Source: Clostridiales bacterium (GTDB lineage: Bacteria > Bacillota > Clostridia > Oscillospirales > Oscillospiraceae). From it: a stretch of DNA of 64,000 nt. The translations under genes and the position numbers were made by a program. A model generated the notes under the pieces. It saw only the letters and a list, made by a program, of their open reading frames with translations. It had not been told where the DNA came from and made no database searches. Shown piece after piece: positions 40,848 through 49,031 of the stretch. The stretch covers positions 186,001 through 250,000 of the forward strand of contig CP107216.1 in NCBI GenBank assembly GCA_025757645.1. Direction: 5' to 3'. Position 1 is the first letter of the stretch; the number at the start of each line of letters is the position of its first letter.

Positions 40848-41471
40848 GGTAAAACCTCCTTCGGCTGTGCGTGGTGTCCTCTCACTAATAGGAGAAAAAC
40901 AGGGTGTAAAGCGGAACTGTTTTTGAAAAATCCGAAAAATTATTTTGAGGGATTTTCCAGCGGCGTAAGCCGCATAAGCAGGGTTTGGGGAAGGCACTCC
41001 CCAACAAGATTCCCGCAGGGGCAAAATGAGCGATAAGCGAATTTTGGTACTGCGGTAGAATCTTGCTCTGAAAAACTCCGGCGTTCCCCGGCTTCCGTAC
41101 TTTCCGCTAACAAGACGTTTCAAAAGGGCTTTGCTACCCGCTATTCCGGCATATCTTGAAAATTTTCCTTTCACTACCTACAACACCACGCAAAGCAAAA
41201 TGGACGGAGATTTTTAGAATTTCCCCTTATTCCCTACAACACCACGCAAGCCGAAAAAGGCGGACAATGGCAGTATTTTTTTCTTTGATACCCTCCACGG
41301 ATAAGTAAGGGATTTTGCCAACTGCGGCGGCAATTTTCCCTTTTGTTTTTTCATACTGGGGATTTTCAAAAATGCCAAACAGGAACGAAAAAAAGCAGCA
41401 AATCTGTTGAATAGATTTACTGCTTTCTGGTTGCCGGCGAAGCGGCGGTTATTCAGTTGTAGGCGGTAGGG
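40848..41471. other. Non-coding region, candidate oriT
   Basis: 624 bp upstream of mobC without a gene. It contains a hairpin GTT(t)GGGGA/TCCCC-AAC (about 40983-41006) and a 16-bp direct repeat CTACAACACCACGCAA at 41179-41194 and about 41234-41249, each followed by AGC/GCC. Position beside mobC/relaxase and the repeats suggest the transfer origin; the nick site is not identifiable by eye. Confidence 0.45.
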
Positions 41472-41675
41472 CTATCTCCCAAAGCGGAACTTGAAAATAG
41501 CTGTGAGAAGCGTCTGGGTGATGTAGTCCTCTGTATCTTGGTCTACCCGTCCATTCACACGGGCGGCACATTGTATGCGGCGGCGGTAATACTGCAATAC
41601 AGTTCCCACCGCTTCCGGCTCCCCGCTGGTGGCTTGGACGATTGTTTCATAGGGGAGAAGCCTATTATTTCTCAT
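41472..41675 (-). CDS. Tn916 Orf8-like helix-turn-helix protein
   Basis: 67 residues from ATG 41675: MRNNRLLPYETIVQATSGEP...VDQDTEDYITQTLLTAIFKF. Tn916-type elements have this small HTH protein directly after the sigma-like Orf7, as here (11-bp overlap). Probably controls element transfer or excision genes. Confidence 0.85.
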   Translation of the reverse strand: MRNNRLLPYETIVQATSGEPEAVGTVLQYYRRRIQCAARVNGRVDQDTEDYITQTLLTAIFKFRFGR

Positions 41676-42111
41676 ATGCCATTCCCTCCATTTCCGCTTG
41701 GAGCTGCCGTAGGACTTTTCGGATATGGTAGCCCGCTGTGCTGCGGCTGCGCCCGTACTGTCTGCCAATTTCGTGCTGTGGAATACGCTTGAAAAAGGAC
41801 AGGTAAATCATTTCCCGCTCCCGTTCGTCCAGCCGTGACAGGGCTTCCGCAAGTAAGCCGCTGCTGAAAATGACCGTATCGCCGCAAAGGGTAAGTATGT
41901 ATTCCTCGTCCGGCTCCGGGGCTTGGAAATATTCATCTGTCGTGCCTAAAGGGTAGTGCTTTTCGTCTGTGAGGTATTCAAGGGATATTTCTCTTTTGTG
42001 CTTCCTGCTCCGTGTCCTCGCTGCGTTGATCGTTGCATTTCGGATAACGACTTTGCAAAAGGCATGGAAAGTGTACTCGATATGTTCCCGATATTCTTCT
42101 GTACAGGTCAT
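41665..42111 (-). CDS. Sigma-70-like regulator (Tn916 Orf7-like)
   Basis: 148 residues. Region 2-like N-terminus (HIEYTFHAFCKVVIRNATIN) and region 4 HTH (EREREMIYLSFFKRIPQHEI, ...STAGYHIRKVLRQL). In Tn916 the homologue raises expression of excision and transfer genes when transcription reads through from the tet gene. Here it lies downstream of tet(W) in the same orientation, so a similar link is possible. Confidence 0.87.
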   Translation of the reverse strand: MTCTEEYREHIEYTFHAFCKVVIRNATINAARTRSRKHKREISLEYLTDEKHYPLGTTDEYFQAPEPDEEYILTLCGDTVIFSSGLLAEALSRLDEREREMIYLSFFKRIPQHEIGRQYGRSRSTAGYHIRKVLRQLQAEMEGMAYEK

Positions 42112-42315
42112 GGAAAATCCCCCTTTCCTCCCAAAAGGGCTGTGGCTGGTTAGTAGTTGCTTTTTATGATAGTAAGGGGCGGCAGCACTTTAGGCTGTCG
42201 CTCCTTGACTGCCTAACTGCAAAACCGGGCGGGGCTGTCAACGGCGGGCGAAGCCCGTTCATCTTGACCGTTGACTGGCTCGGCCAGGTTTGCTATTTAT
42301 CCGGCAAACTTGAAT

Positions 42316-43083
42316 TTATTTTAAGCTATCACGTTTTACCTTTTTAAGCCTTACTATCATTACCATAGGAATTTCTTTGTTGTTTTTGAAACATTCTTCA
42401 TAAAATCCATCAATGACAAATCCAGCTCTAAAACAAAGGTTAAAAATATCTTGTATGGAACGATGATAATAAATCTGCTCCTCCGGTTGCCCTTCAATCG
42501 CTATACCATAGTAACTGTGCGGTGTCATATATTTTTCAGTCAACGTGATAAAACAAGGGTGTTGCGTTGCAAAGACAAAAATTCCGCTTTCCTGCAACAG
42601 TTCATAAACAGCCATAAGAAGTGGTTCAATATCCGTAATATCCATAATTGCCATATTAGAAACTGCTTTCGTAAAGGCTCGATTTCTTTTTAATTCTAAT
42701 ATACTTTTTCTATCGGTCGCATCCGCCACACAAAATTCAATTTGTTTTGCATATTGTGATTGCCGTCTTTTAGCCAATTCTATCATTTTTTTGCTGTAAT
42801 CAAAAGCGACAACCGAAGCGCCTCTTTGTGCAAGATACGAAGAATAATTTCCATTGCCACACGCAATATCCAAAATGTAATCCGCAGGATTAGGAGATAG
42901 AAGTTCCGTTACTTTGGGACGCACTACCTCTCTGTGAAATTCATTAGATTCGTCACCCATTGCATTATCCCAAAATTGTGCGTTCTCCTCCCAGATTTTT
43001 TTACTTTCCTCTGTTCCCATGTTCTCTCCCACTCCCCAAATTTGCTTTTTTGCTTCCATTAAATCTTCCTTACTATATTCCAT
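42316..43083 (-). CDS. Class I SAM-dependent methyltransferase
   Basis: 255 residues from ATG 43083 with GGAGG upstream. Motif I ILDIACGNGNYSSYLAQRGA (SAM loop), motif II VAFDYSKKMIELAKRR and post-motif VADATDRKSI are intact. It lies 50 bp after tet(W) on the same strand, so it is likely co-transcribed with it. The substrate is unknown; small-molecule methylation is more likely than rRNA. Confidence 0.87.
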   Translation of the reverse strand: MEYSKEDLMEAKKQIWGVGENMGTEESKKIWEENAQFWDNAMGDESNEFHREVVRPKVTELLSPNPADYILDIACGNGNYSSYLAQRGASVVAFDYSKKMIELAKRRQSQYAKQIEFCVADATDRKSILELKRNRAFTKAVSNMAIMDITDIEPLLMAVYELLQESGIFVFATQHPCFITLTEKYMTPHSYYGIAIEGQPEEQIYYHRSIQDIFNLCFRAGFVIDGFYEECFKNNKEIPMVMIVRLKKVKRDSLK

Positions 43084-43133
43084 TGTTACCCTCCATAACT
43101 TCTGATTGTTGCCGTCTTGACGATTATGTATCT

Positions 43134-45053
43134 TTACATTACCTTCTGAAACATATAGCGCACCTTGTCCAGGCGGCTGTTTGGACGGCGGGGCTGGATG
43201 ACTGGCTTGCCGACAGCGGCCTGATACCCTTTCAGTTCTGTAAGGCATACGCTCTGCCCGTTGGTGTAAAAGGCCAGATCAGTACGGTATGCCTGTATAC
43301 AGCGGGCGGGAATCTCGCCAGTAAAGACAACTTCATCCTTTTTTACCTGGACCGTTTCGATGGTGGCACAGTATTTCGGTGCATCATGATAAGCCCTGGA
43401 AAGATATTCCCGGGGCGCATAGAGGGTGAAGGAGAGATAAGGTTCCAGCAGTTGCGTCCCTGATTCCTTCAATGCCTGTTCCAATACAATCGGGGCCAAT
43501 GAGCGGAAGTCCGCCGGCGTGCTGACCGGACTGTAATAAAGCCCGTATTCAAAGCAAATCTTACAGTCCGTTACGTTCCAGCCGAACAAGCCCTGCTCCA
43601 GCCCGTAACGGATACCATCCCTGACAGCGTTTTGAAAACTCTGGTTCAAGTATCCCAGCGAAACCCGGCTCTCGTATTGTACACCGGAGCCAAGCGGGAG
43701 TGGTGTAACAGACAGTCCGATGGATGCCCAAAACGGGTTGGGCGGCACCTCGATATGGATGGTGTGGCTGGCTGCTTTGAGCGGCCGCTCCATATAAATG
43801 ACGGTGGGTTCCTTTACCACTGTTTCAAGCTTGTATTTTTCCGACAGCAAAGCGGAAACAACCTCCAACTGCACCCGGCCCAAAAAAGAAAGAATGATCT
43901 CATGGGTGATGGAATCCACCTCGCAGCGCAAAAGCGGGTCAGTATCCGCAAGTTGCGTAAGAGCGTCCAGCAGCCGTTCTCTTTGCGCTGCCGTTTTCGG
44001 CGCAATCGACGTCCGCAGCATGGGGAGGGGGTCCTCACGCCACCTTTTACGAGGGAGCCGGGTTGGGTCCCCTAATACATCGTTTAACCTCACGCTGTCG
44101 CTGGGAAGGATAACAATTTCACCCGGATAAGCGGTGTCTGTCCGAACAATTTCCCCTTTGGATGGAATACGCATCTCTGTGATTTTCAGCTTTTCTCTCC
44201 CGGCCAGGGCCACCGTATCCCGCAGGCGCAGCGTTCCGCTGTATAGCCGTAGATAGACACGCCGCTGGCCGCAATCTGTATACTCCACCTTGAAAACGCT
44301 GCCGCATAGGGCGGCGCTCCCCTGTTCCCCAATCGGTTGGAACAGCCCTGTCACCGCATCCATCAACGGTTGAATGCCAAGGCCCTTTTTGGCGCTGCCA
44401 TAATAGACCGGGAACAGGGAGGCGTCTTGAACCCGCCGCTGTTCCTCCCGCACAAGTTTTTCCCGGCTGATTGGTTCTCCTGCGATATACTTTTCCAATA
44501 ATTTATCGTTATTTTCGATGACCGCATCCCATGCTTCTATGTCGGTATTTTCCTCCAGGACTATTTCCGGGGACAGCGACACCGTCTGCTTGATGATAAT
44601 ATCGGCGGAGAGCTTATCCCGAACAGACTGAACCACGCTCTGCAAATCAACGCCAGCCTGGTCGATCTTGTTGATAAAGATAACGGTGGGAATGTTCATT
44701 TTCCGCAGGGCATGGAACAGAATACGGGTCTGGGCCTGCACGCCATCTTTAGCGGAGATCACCAAGATGGCCCCATCTAAAACAGCCAAAGAGCGGTACA
44801 CCTCCGCCAAAAAATCCATGTGGCCGGGCGTATCCACAATGTTGACTTTACATCTGTGCCACTGGAAGGAAGTGACTGCCGCTTGAATGGTAATCCCACG
44901 CTGCCGCTCCAAAAACATGGTGTCCGTCCTCGTTGTCCCTTTTTCGACGCTCCCCGGTTCTGAAATGGCTCCGCTGGCATATAGCAGGCTCTCCGTCAAG
45001 GTCGTCTTTCCAGCGTCTACATGGGCAAGAATTCCAATATTGATTATTTTCAT
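43134..45053 (-). CDS. tet(W): Tetracycline resistance ribosomal protection protein Tet(W)
   Basis: 639 residues, the exact Tet(W) length. EF-G-like GTPase with G1 AHVDAGKT, G2 region TTRTDTMFLERQRGITIQAA, G3 DTPGHMD and G4 INKID; domain IV loops follow. From memory the sequence differs from the common Tet(W) by only about two dozen residues. It removes tetracycline from the ribosome by GTP hydrolysis. Preceded by a leader peptide and attenuator, and AGGGAGGAC before the ATG. Confidence 0.95.
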   Translation of the reverse strand: MKIINIGILAHVDAGKTTLTESLLYASGAISEPGSVEKGTTRTDTMFLERQRGITIQAAVTSFQWHRCKVNIVDTPGHMDFLAEVYRSLAVLDGAILVISAKDGVQAQTRILFHALRKMNIPTVIFINKIDQAGVDLQSVVQSVRDKLSADIIIKQTVSLSPEIVLEENTDIEAWDAVIENNDKLLEKYIAGEPISREKLVREEQRRVQDASLFPVYYGSAKKGLGIQPLMDAVTGLFQPIGEQGSAALCGSVFKVEYTDCGQRRVYLRLYSGTLRLRDTVALAGREKLKITEMRIPSKGEIVRTDTAYPGEIVILPSDSVRLNDVLGDPTRLPRKRWREDPLPMLRTSIAPKTAAQRERLLDALTQLADTDPLLRCEVDSITHEIILSFLGRVQLEVVSALLSEKYKLETVVKEPTVIYMERPLKAASHTIHIEVPPNPFWASIGLSVTPLPLGSGVQYESRVSLGYLNQSFQNAVRDGIRYGLEQGLFGWNVTDCKICFEYGLYYSPVSTPADFRSLAPIVLEQALKESGTQLLEPYLSFTLYAPREYLSRAYHDAPKYCATIETVQVKKDEVVFTGEIPARCIQAYRTDLAFYTNGQSVCLTELKGYQAAVGKPVIQPRRPNSRLDKVRYMFQKVM

Positions 45054-45084
45054 GTGATTGTCCTCCCTTTACTGCCCCGAAGGG

Positions 45085-45125
45085 CATAAAAATCCCCAGC
45101 AGTAAAATACTTTTACCACTGGGGA
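45085..45125 (-). terminator. Attenuator hairpin upstream of tet(W)
   Basis: TCCCCAG-(T/C)-GGTAAAAGT... stem: CCCCAGTGGTAAAA pairs with TTTTACTGCTGGGG and is followed by ATTTTTATG. This is the terminator form of the tet(M)/tet(W) leader; tetracycline-stalled leader translation would favour read-through. Confidence 0.88.
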
Positions 45126-45157
45126 TGATAATTTGCGGACATACACATATACAGCAT
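45113..45157 (-). CDS. tet(W) leader peptide
   Basis: A 14-residue frame, MLYMCMSANYHPQW, whose stop lies in the first arm of the attenuator hairpin. This is the arrangement of Tn916-type tet leaders. Upstream, TATTCTTAAAT (45213-45223) and ATTTAAGAATA (45297-45307) form the long-range inverted repeat also found before tet(M), and a TATAAT lies at 45291-45286. Confidence 0.75.
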   Translation of the reverse strand: MLYMCMSANYHPQW

Positions 45158-45437
45158 ACACCTGTTTGTGAGTGCTGTTTTTGGGGATATGTCAAAATTG
45201 ATAAGGCAAAAGTATTCTTAAATTGGGTACAAAAAACTAAGCCCCTACAAAAGGGACTATCATAATCCTTTGTTCCCACTATTTGATTATAGTTTTATTT
45301 AAGAATACCTTGCCGCATATTTTTTACTCCTTTTCTGGAATTGAATTATTATATCACATCAGTTTAATTATTATATCACATCAGTTTTAGGAAAACAAGT
45401 ATCTAAAAGAAATTTTTCTTCCCCTTATATGTAACAA

Positions 45438-45959
45438 TCATACCGGCTTCCTAACGTTCAGAATGGTTTCTACTGTCTGCTGCGGTGTTTGGTTGGAATT
45501 GTCCAGCCAAAAGCCGATCCGTGGTGTTGTCTGCATAAATGTATCGTATAAGGTTTCAACCGTAAAGCCGGAATAGCCTGTTTTCTCCCTGTATCGTTCC
45601 CTTTCTTTTATTGTTTCCACATCTGGACAAAGAACGACAACCTCAACAGGGTATTTATGCAGATAATTTATCATTCGGTTTAATTCATCACCGTAGTAGT
45701 TATCTTGGATCACTACAGAAAAGCCGTTGTCAAAGTATGACCTTGCCGCATCAGCAGTCAATTTGTATCGAAGGTACAGCTGGCGGACTGCTTCCGCTGA
45801 TGGGGTAGCTGACATATTTTCTCTGCCTGAAATAATCATTTTTCGGAACACATCACCACGAAGATGGACGCATTTTTCTATTGATTTTGCCAGTAAATCG
45901 GAAACTGTAGATTTTCCAGAAGCCATTAAGCCTGTAATGAGATAAATTTTTTGTTTCAT
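45438..45959 (-). CDS. P-loop kinase (AAA/chloramphenicol phosphotransferase-like)
   Basis: 173 residues: Walker A GLMASGKST (about 10-18), LRGDVFRKMI, and a lid segment ERERYREKTGYSGFTVETLY. The fold is a small nucleotide or antibiotic kinase similar to zeta toxins and chloramphenicol 3-O-phosphotransferase-like proteins. Could phosphorylate a drug or nucleotide; substrate not assignable. It is the rightmost gene of the element. Confidence 0.8.
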   Translation of the reverse strand: MKQKIYLITGLMASGKSTVSDLLAKSIEKCVHLRGDVFRKMIISGRENMSATPSAEAVRQLYLRYKLTADAARSYFDNGFSVVIQDNYYGDELNRMINYLHKYPVEVVVLCPDVETIKERERYREKTGYSGFTVETLYDTFMQTTPRIGFWLDNSNQTPQQTVETILNVRKPV

Positions 45960-46107
45960 TTCACTTCCTCCGGCACAAAAAATATGTACATGTAACTAAT
46001 TCAACACATTTATAATTTGAATAGGGACATTATAGCATTTACTAAATACAAATTCAATGTATACGGAAAGAAAGATATAAGGAGTGGGAGGGATTCCGCC
46101 GTAGTCG

Positions 46108-46149
46108 GCATTGTAGGAAAATCCAAAAGTTTAGATTTTCCCACAATGC
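46108..46149. repeat. Long inverted repeat near the right end of the element
   Basis: GCATTGTaGGAAAATC and GATTTTCCcACAATGC form a 16-bp stem with a single mismatch and a short AT loop. It may be a bidirectional terminator shielding the element, or a regulatory site. No gene is seen in 45960-46251. Confidence 0.6.
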
Positions 46150-46216
46150 TTATCTTTTGGTCTTTGGTTCGGAATAGTGTAGTGCTGGCGGTCTATCTCT
46201 TGTTTTCGGTTGCTTG

Positions 46217-46251
46217 CTTCCTTACCGTACATGAGCATTGCCTCCGGGGAT
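46217..46251 (-). repeat. Right terminal inverted repeat
   Basis: Ends GCCTCCGGGGAT, the exact reverse complement of the first 12 bp of the left end, with the inner 23 bp matching at 16 positions. Confidence 0.8.
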
Positions 46252-46488
46252 GATGCAAGCCGCACAGGCTACGCTGAGGCAAAGATTGCAAGTCAGCATA
46301 TCGTTCACCACCTTTCGTGATGCAAGCCGCACAGGCTACGCTGAGGCAAAGGGGAAAAAGTGTGGCTATGCGAATGAATCACATTGGATGCAAGCCGCAC
46401 AGGCTACGCTGAGGCAAAGTGGATGCTGCGCGTCAGGATCGTGAGCATCCGGGATGCAAGCCGCACAGGCTACTGTGCAAGGCAAAAG
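46252..46488 (+). CRISPR. Right part of the split repeat-spacer array (3 perfect + 1 degenerate repeat)
   Basis: Perfect copies of the 33-bp repeat at 46252-46284, 46319-46351 and 46387-46419, and a degenerate last copy starting 46453 (GATGCAAGCCGCACAGGC then diverging). Spacers are 34, 35 and 33 bp and unrelated to each other. The decayed final repeat marks the trailer end, placing the leader and effector on the left at 34.7 kb. No cas gene is adjacent. Confidence 0.82.
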
Positions 46489-46565
46489 CAAACGTCTGCC
46501 GCAAAGCAGGAAATATTTGAATGCGTTGAAAAACAGAACCAATGGCACTAACTATGAAAACGCAA

Positions 46566-46594
46566 AAACACCCCGCCGAAGGCGGGGTGTTTTG
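46566..46594. terminator. Bidirectional terminator after rplA
   Basis: Stem AAACACCCCGCC / GGCGGGGTGTTT with loop GAA; T-rich on both sides. Confidence 0.9.
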
Positions 46595-46605
46595 CTGTCA
46601 GGCGA

Positions 46606-47292
46606 TCAGATCTTCGTGACGATCTTGATGCCGGGGCCCATGGTGGACGCCGTGACGCAGGACTTGATGTACTGGCCCTTCGCGGCGGCCGGCTTGGCCT
46701 TGATGATCGCGCCGATGAGCGCGTTGTAGTTCTCGGTGAGCTTCTCAGCGCCAAAGCTGACCTTGCCGATCGGGCAGTGGATGATGTTGGTCTTGTCGAG
46801 ACGGTACTCGATCTTACCGGCTTTGGCTTCCTTGATGGCGTTGGCAATATTCGGCGTGACGGTGCCGGCCTTCGGGGACGGCATCAGGCCCTTGGGGCCG
46901 AGCACTTTGCCGAGACGGCCGACGACGCCCATCATGTTGGGAGAGGCGATGACGGTGTCGAACTCGAACCAGTTCTCGCCCTGGATCTTCGCAACAAGAT
47001 CCTGGCCGCCGGCGTAATCGGCACCGGCGTCGAGCGCTTCCTGGACCTGCTCTTCCTTGCAGAAGACGAGCACGCGGTTGACTTTGCCGGTGCCGTGGGG
47101 CAGGACGATGGCGCCGCGGACCTGCTGGTCGGCGTGACGGGAGTCAACGCCCAGCTTCACGTGCAGCTCGACGGTCTCGTCAAACTTGGCCTTGGCGGTC
47201 TTGGTGATGAGCTCGAAGGCTTCCTGCGGCTCGTACTGAGCCTGCTTATCAATGAGCTTAGCGCTCTCTTTATAATTTTTACCTCTGAACAA
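46606..47292 (-). CDS. rplA: 50S ribosomal protein L1
   Basis: 228 residues. Hallmarks: RGAIVLPHGTGKVNRVLVFC, GKVLGPKGLMPSPKAGTVTP and IKSCVTASTMGPGIKI. Starts with TTG at 47292 after AGGAGG. Last gene of the rpmG-secE-nusG-rplK-rplA operon; L1 normally represses this mRNA by binding it. Confidence 0.97.
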   Translation of the reverse strand: MFRGKNYKESAKLIDKQAQYEPQEAFELITKTAKAKFDETVELHVKLGVDSRHADQQVRGAIVLPHGTGKVNRVLVFCKEEQVQEALDAGADYAGGQDLVAKIQGENWFEFDTVIASPNMMGVVGRLGKVLGPKGLMPSPKAGTVTPNIANAIKEAKAGKIEYRLDKTNIIHCPIGKVSFGAEKLTENYNALIGAIIKAKPAAAKGQYIKSCVTASTMGPGIKIVTKI

Positions 47293-47365
47293 TTCAGTTT
47301 CCTCCTAATAAAGTGGTTCGTCGGATGGATGATCCTCCCACGATCAGGGAGCGGAATCTGACGGC

Positions 47366-47791
47366 TTATTCGCCGACCAGAACGCCCATGCTGCGGCAGG
47401 TGCCTGCGATCATGCTCATAGCAGACTCGATGCTCGAGCAGTTGAGATCGGGCATCTTCTGCTCTGCGATCTTGCGCAGGTCTTCCTTGCTGATGGTCGC
47501 GACCTTATCTCTCTGGGGCACGCCGGAAGCATGCTCGATGCCGCAGGCCTTCTTGATGAGCAGGGCTGCCGGGGGCGTCTTGGTAATGAACGAGAAGCTG
47601 CGGTCGGCGTACACGGTGATGACGACCGGGATCATCATGCCCATGTCGCCCTTGGTGCGCTCGTTGAAGTCCTTGGTGAACTGGCCAATGTTGATGCCAT
47701 ACTGGCCGAGCGCGGGGCCGACCGGGGGAGCCGGCGTTGCCTTGCCGGCGGGAACCTGGAATCTGACGTATCCAACTATTTTCTGTGCCAC
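47366..47791 (-). CDS. rplK: 50S ribosomal protein L11
   Basis: 141 residues, complete. N-terminal thiostrepton-binding helix region PAGKATPAPPVGPALGQYGI and C-terminal rRNA-binding part GTCRSMGV are canonical. 73 bp before rplA. Confidence 0.97.
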   Translation of the reverse strand: MAQKIVGYVRFQVPAGKATPAPPVGPALGQYGINIGQFTKDFNERTKGDMGMMIPVVITVYADRSFSFITKTPPAALLIKKACGIEHASGVPQRDKVATISKEDLRKIAEQKMPDLNCSSIESAMSMIAGTCRSMGVLVGE

Positions 47792-47818
47792 TTGAAAGCA
47801 CCTCTTTCTTGTAAGATT

Positions 47819-48352
47819 TTAATCCTTGATCGCTTCGACCTGATCGAGTTCGAGGTCGACGGGCGTCTCTCTGCCGAACATGGAAACGACGACGCGGACA
47901 CGGTCCTTGTCGGGCTCGAGCTCGTCCACCGTGCCGATGAAGCCCTCGAGCGGGCCGTCGGTGATCTTGACGGAGTCGCCGAGCTCATAGCCGACCACCA
48001 CTTCGTGATGCTCGACGCCGAGGTCGTAAATTTCCTGTTCTGTCAGGGGGATCGCCTTCCCGTCGGAGCCGACGAAGCCCGCGGCGCCGCGCACGTTGTG
48101 CACGAGATGCCAGCTCTCATCGGTCAGCACCATCTTCACGAGCACGTAGCCCGGAAAGACCTTGCGCTCGACGGTCTTTTCACCGGAATCGGTGATCTCC
48201 TTGACCGTCTCCATCGGGATGTTGACTTCCTGGATCAGATCCTGCATTTTGCGGTTTTCCGCCGCCTTTAGGATGTTCGCGGCCACGCTGTTTTCGTAGC
48301 CGGAGTAGGTATGGACAACATACCATTTTGCAAGTTCAGACATGTTACCCAC
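47819..48352 (-). CDS. nusG: Transcription termination/antitermination factor NusG
   Basis: 177 residues: NGN domain (KWYVVHTYSGYENSVAANIL, FPGYVLVKMVLTDESWHLVH) and KOW domain (DSVKITDGPLEGFIGTVDEL). Overlaps secE by 8 bp. It couples RNA polymerase to ribosomes or terminators. Confidence 0.96.
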   Translation of the reverse strand: MGNMSELAKWYVVHTYSGYENSVAANILKAAENRKMQDLIQEVNIPMETVKEITDSGEKTVERKVFPGYVLVKMVLTDESWHLVHNVRGAAGFVGSDGKAIPLTEQEIYDLGVEHHEVVVGYELGDSVKITDGPLEGFIGTVDELEPDKDRVRVVVSMFGRETPVDLELDQVEAIKD

Positions 48353-48611
48353 CCAGCTTCAGCAGAAGCTGCACGCCCTGATCGGCCAGCGAGTCGAAGC
48401 CCCACAGCACCAGTGCGGAGGCGAGCATGACCACCAGGCAGACCGCGGTGTTGTTTGCCGTCTGCTTCGGCGTCGGCCACACGACCTTTTTGAGCTCGCT
48501 CTTCATGTCGCGGAACCATTTGCCGATGCGTTTGAAAAACGGGAGTTTTTTATCGACTTTCTTGACGGCTTCGGTGGAAGTTTCTTTCTTTTCCGGTTTC
48601 TTATCAGCCAT
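48345..48611 (-). CDS. secE: Preprotein translocase subunit SecE
   Basis: 88 residues. Cytoplasmic amphipathic helix with RIGKWFRDMKSELKKVVWPT (the invariant W-P) and one transmembrane helix (NTAVCLVVMLASALVLWGF). A charged N-terminal extension of about 20 residues is common in firmicutes. Confidence 0.95.
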   Translation of the reverse strand: MADKKPEKKETSTEAVKKVDKKLPFFKRIGKWFRDMKSELKKVVWPTPKQTANNTAVCLVVMLASALVLWGFDSLADQGVQLLLKLGG

Positions 48612-48636
48612 GAATCATTCCGTCCTTTCGAAAGTC

Positions 48637-48801
48637 TTATTTGGTTTCAACGTGCTTGGTGTGCTTGCGGCAGAAGGGGCAATACTTACTCAGTTCGAGC
48701 TTTTCGGTAGTGTTCTTCTTGTTCTTCATGGTGTTGTAGTTCCGCTGCTTGCACTCTGCGCATCTGAGCGTCACCTTGACACGGGATCCAGCTTTAGCCA
48801 T
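48637..48801 (-). CDS. rpmG: 50S ribosomal protein L33
   Basis: 54 residues from ATG 48801 with AAGGAGGT upstream: VKVTLRCAECKQRNYNTMKN and YCPFCRKHTKH. Retains all four zinc cysteines (zinc-dependent paralogue). First gene of the operon, 26 bp before secE. Confidence 0.96.
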   Translation of the reverse strand: MAKAGSRVKVTLRCAECKQRNYNTMKNKKNTTEKLELSKYCPFCRKHTKHVETK

Positions 48802-48908
48802 ATTTTTCGGCACCTCCTTATTGATTTCGTCCCTGTCGGGACGTGATTGCCTCCCTGTATGAGCCGAAAGGGCATAAAAAGGGAACCTCTCGACTGACAG
48901 GTAGATTC

Positions 48909-48937
48909 ACTATACCACACTCTCTGTCAAAGGTCAA
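48909..48937 (-). promoter_or_regulatory. Promoter of the rpmG-secE-nusG-rplKA operon
   Basis: TTGACC (48937-48932), 17 bp, TATAGT (48914-48909), followed by a leader of about 100 bases. Confidence 0.82.
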
Positions 48938-48949
48938 GCCTTTTTGCGC

Positions 48950-48999
48950 CGCCGCAAAAAGACGCAAAACGCCGCCTCCGAAAGCCCGGAGGCGGCGTT
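48950..48999 (-). terminator. Terminator of the lysine transporter gene
   Basis: Stem AACGCCGCCTCC / GGAGGCGGCGTT followed on the minus strand by TTGCGTCTTTTTG. Confidence 0.85.
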
Positions 49000-49031
49000 G
49001 AACATATGGGTTTCTATGCGGTTTTGCTCTC

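Larger units (their letters stand above)
34856..46251. mobile_element. Mobilizable tet(W) element inserted in the array
   Basis: The 11.4-kb segment is bounded by 35-bp imperfect inverted repeats (34856-34890 and 46217-46251; 28 of 35 positions match, the outer 12 perfectly: ATCCCCGGAGGC). It carries a TndX-type serine recombinase at the left end, tnpW, a dnaC-like gene, a replication initiator, relaxase, mobC, two Tn916 orf7/orf8-like regulators, a methyltransferase, tet(W) and a P-loop kinase, all on the minus strand. No type IV secretion genes are present, so it is an integrative mobilizable element rather than a self-transmissible one. Its base composition is lower in GC than the chromosome. 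Confidence 0.85.

Noticed and set aside
34856..46251. Full integrative conjugative element of Tn916 type
   Set aside because: Only orf7/orf8-like genes are shared; there are no coupling protein or type IV secretion genes, so it is mobilizable only.
46017..46253. 78-codon frame running into the first right-hand repeat
   Set aside because: No ribosome site, crosses the large inverted repeat and the terminal repeat of the element; not coding in appearance.
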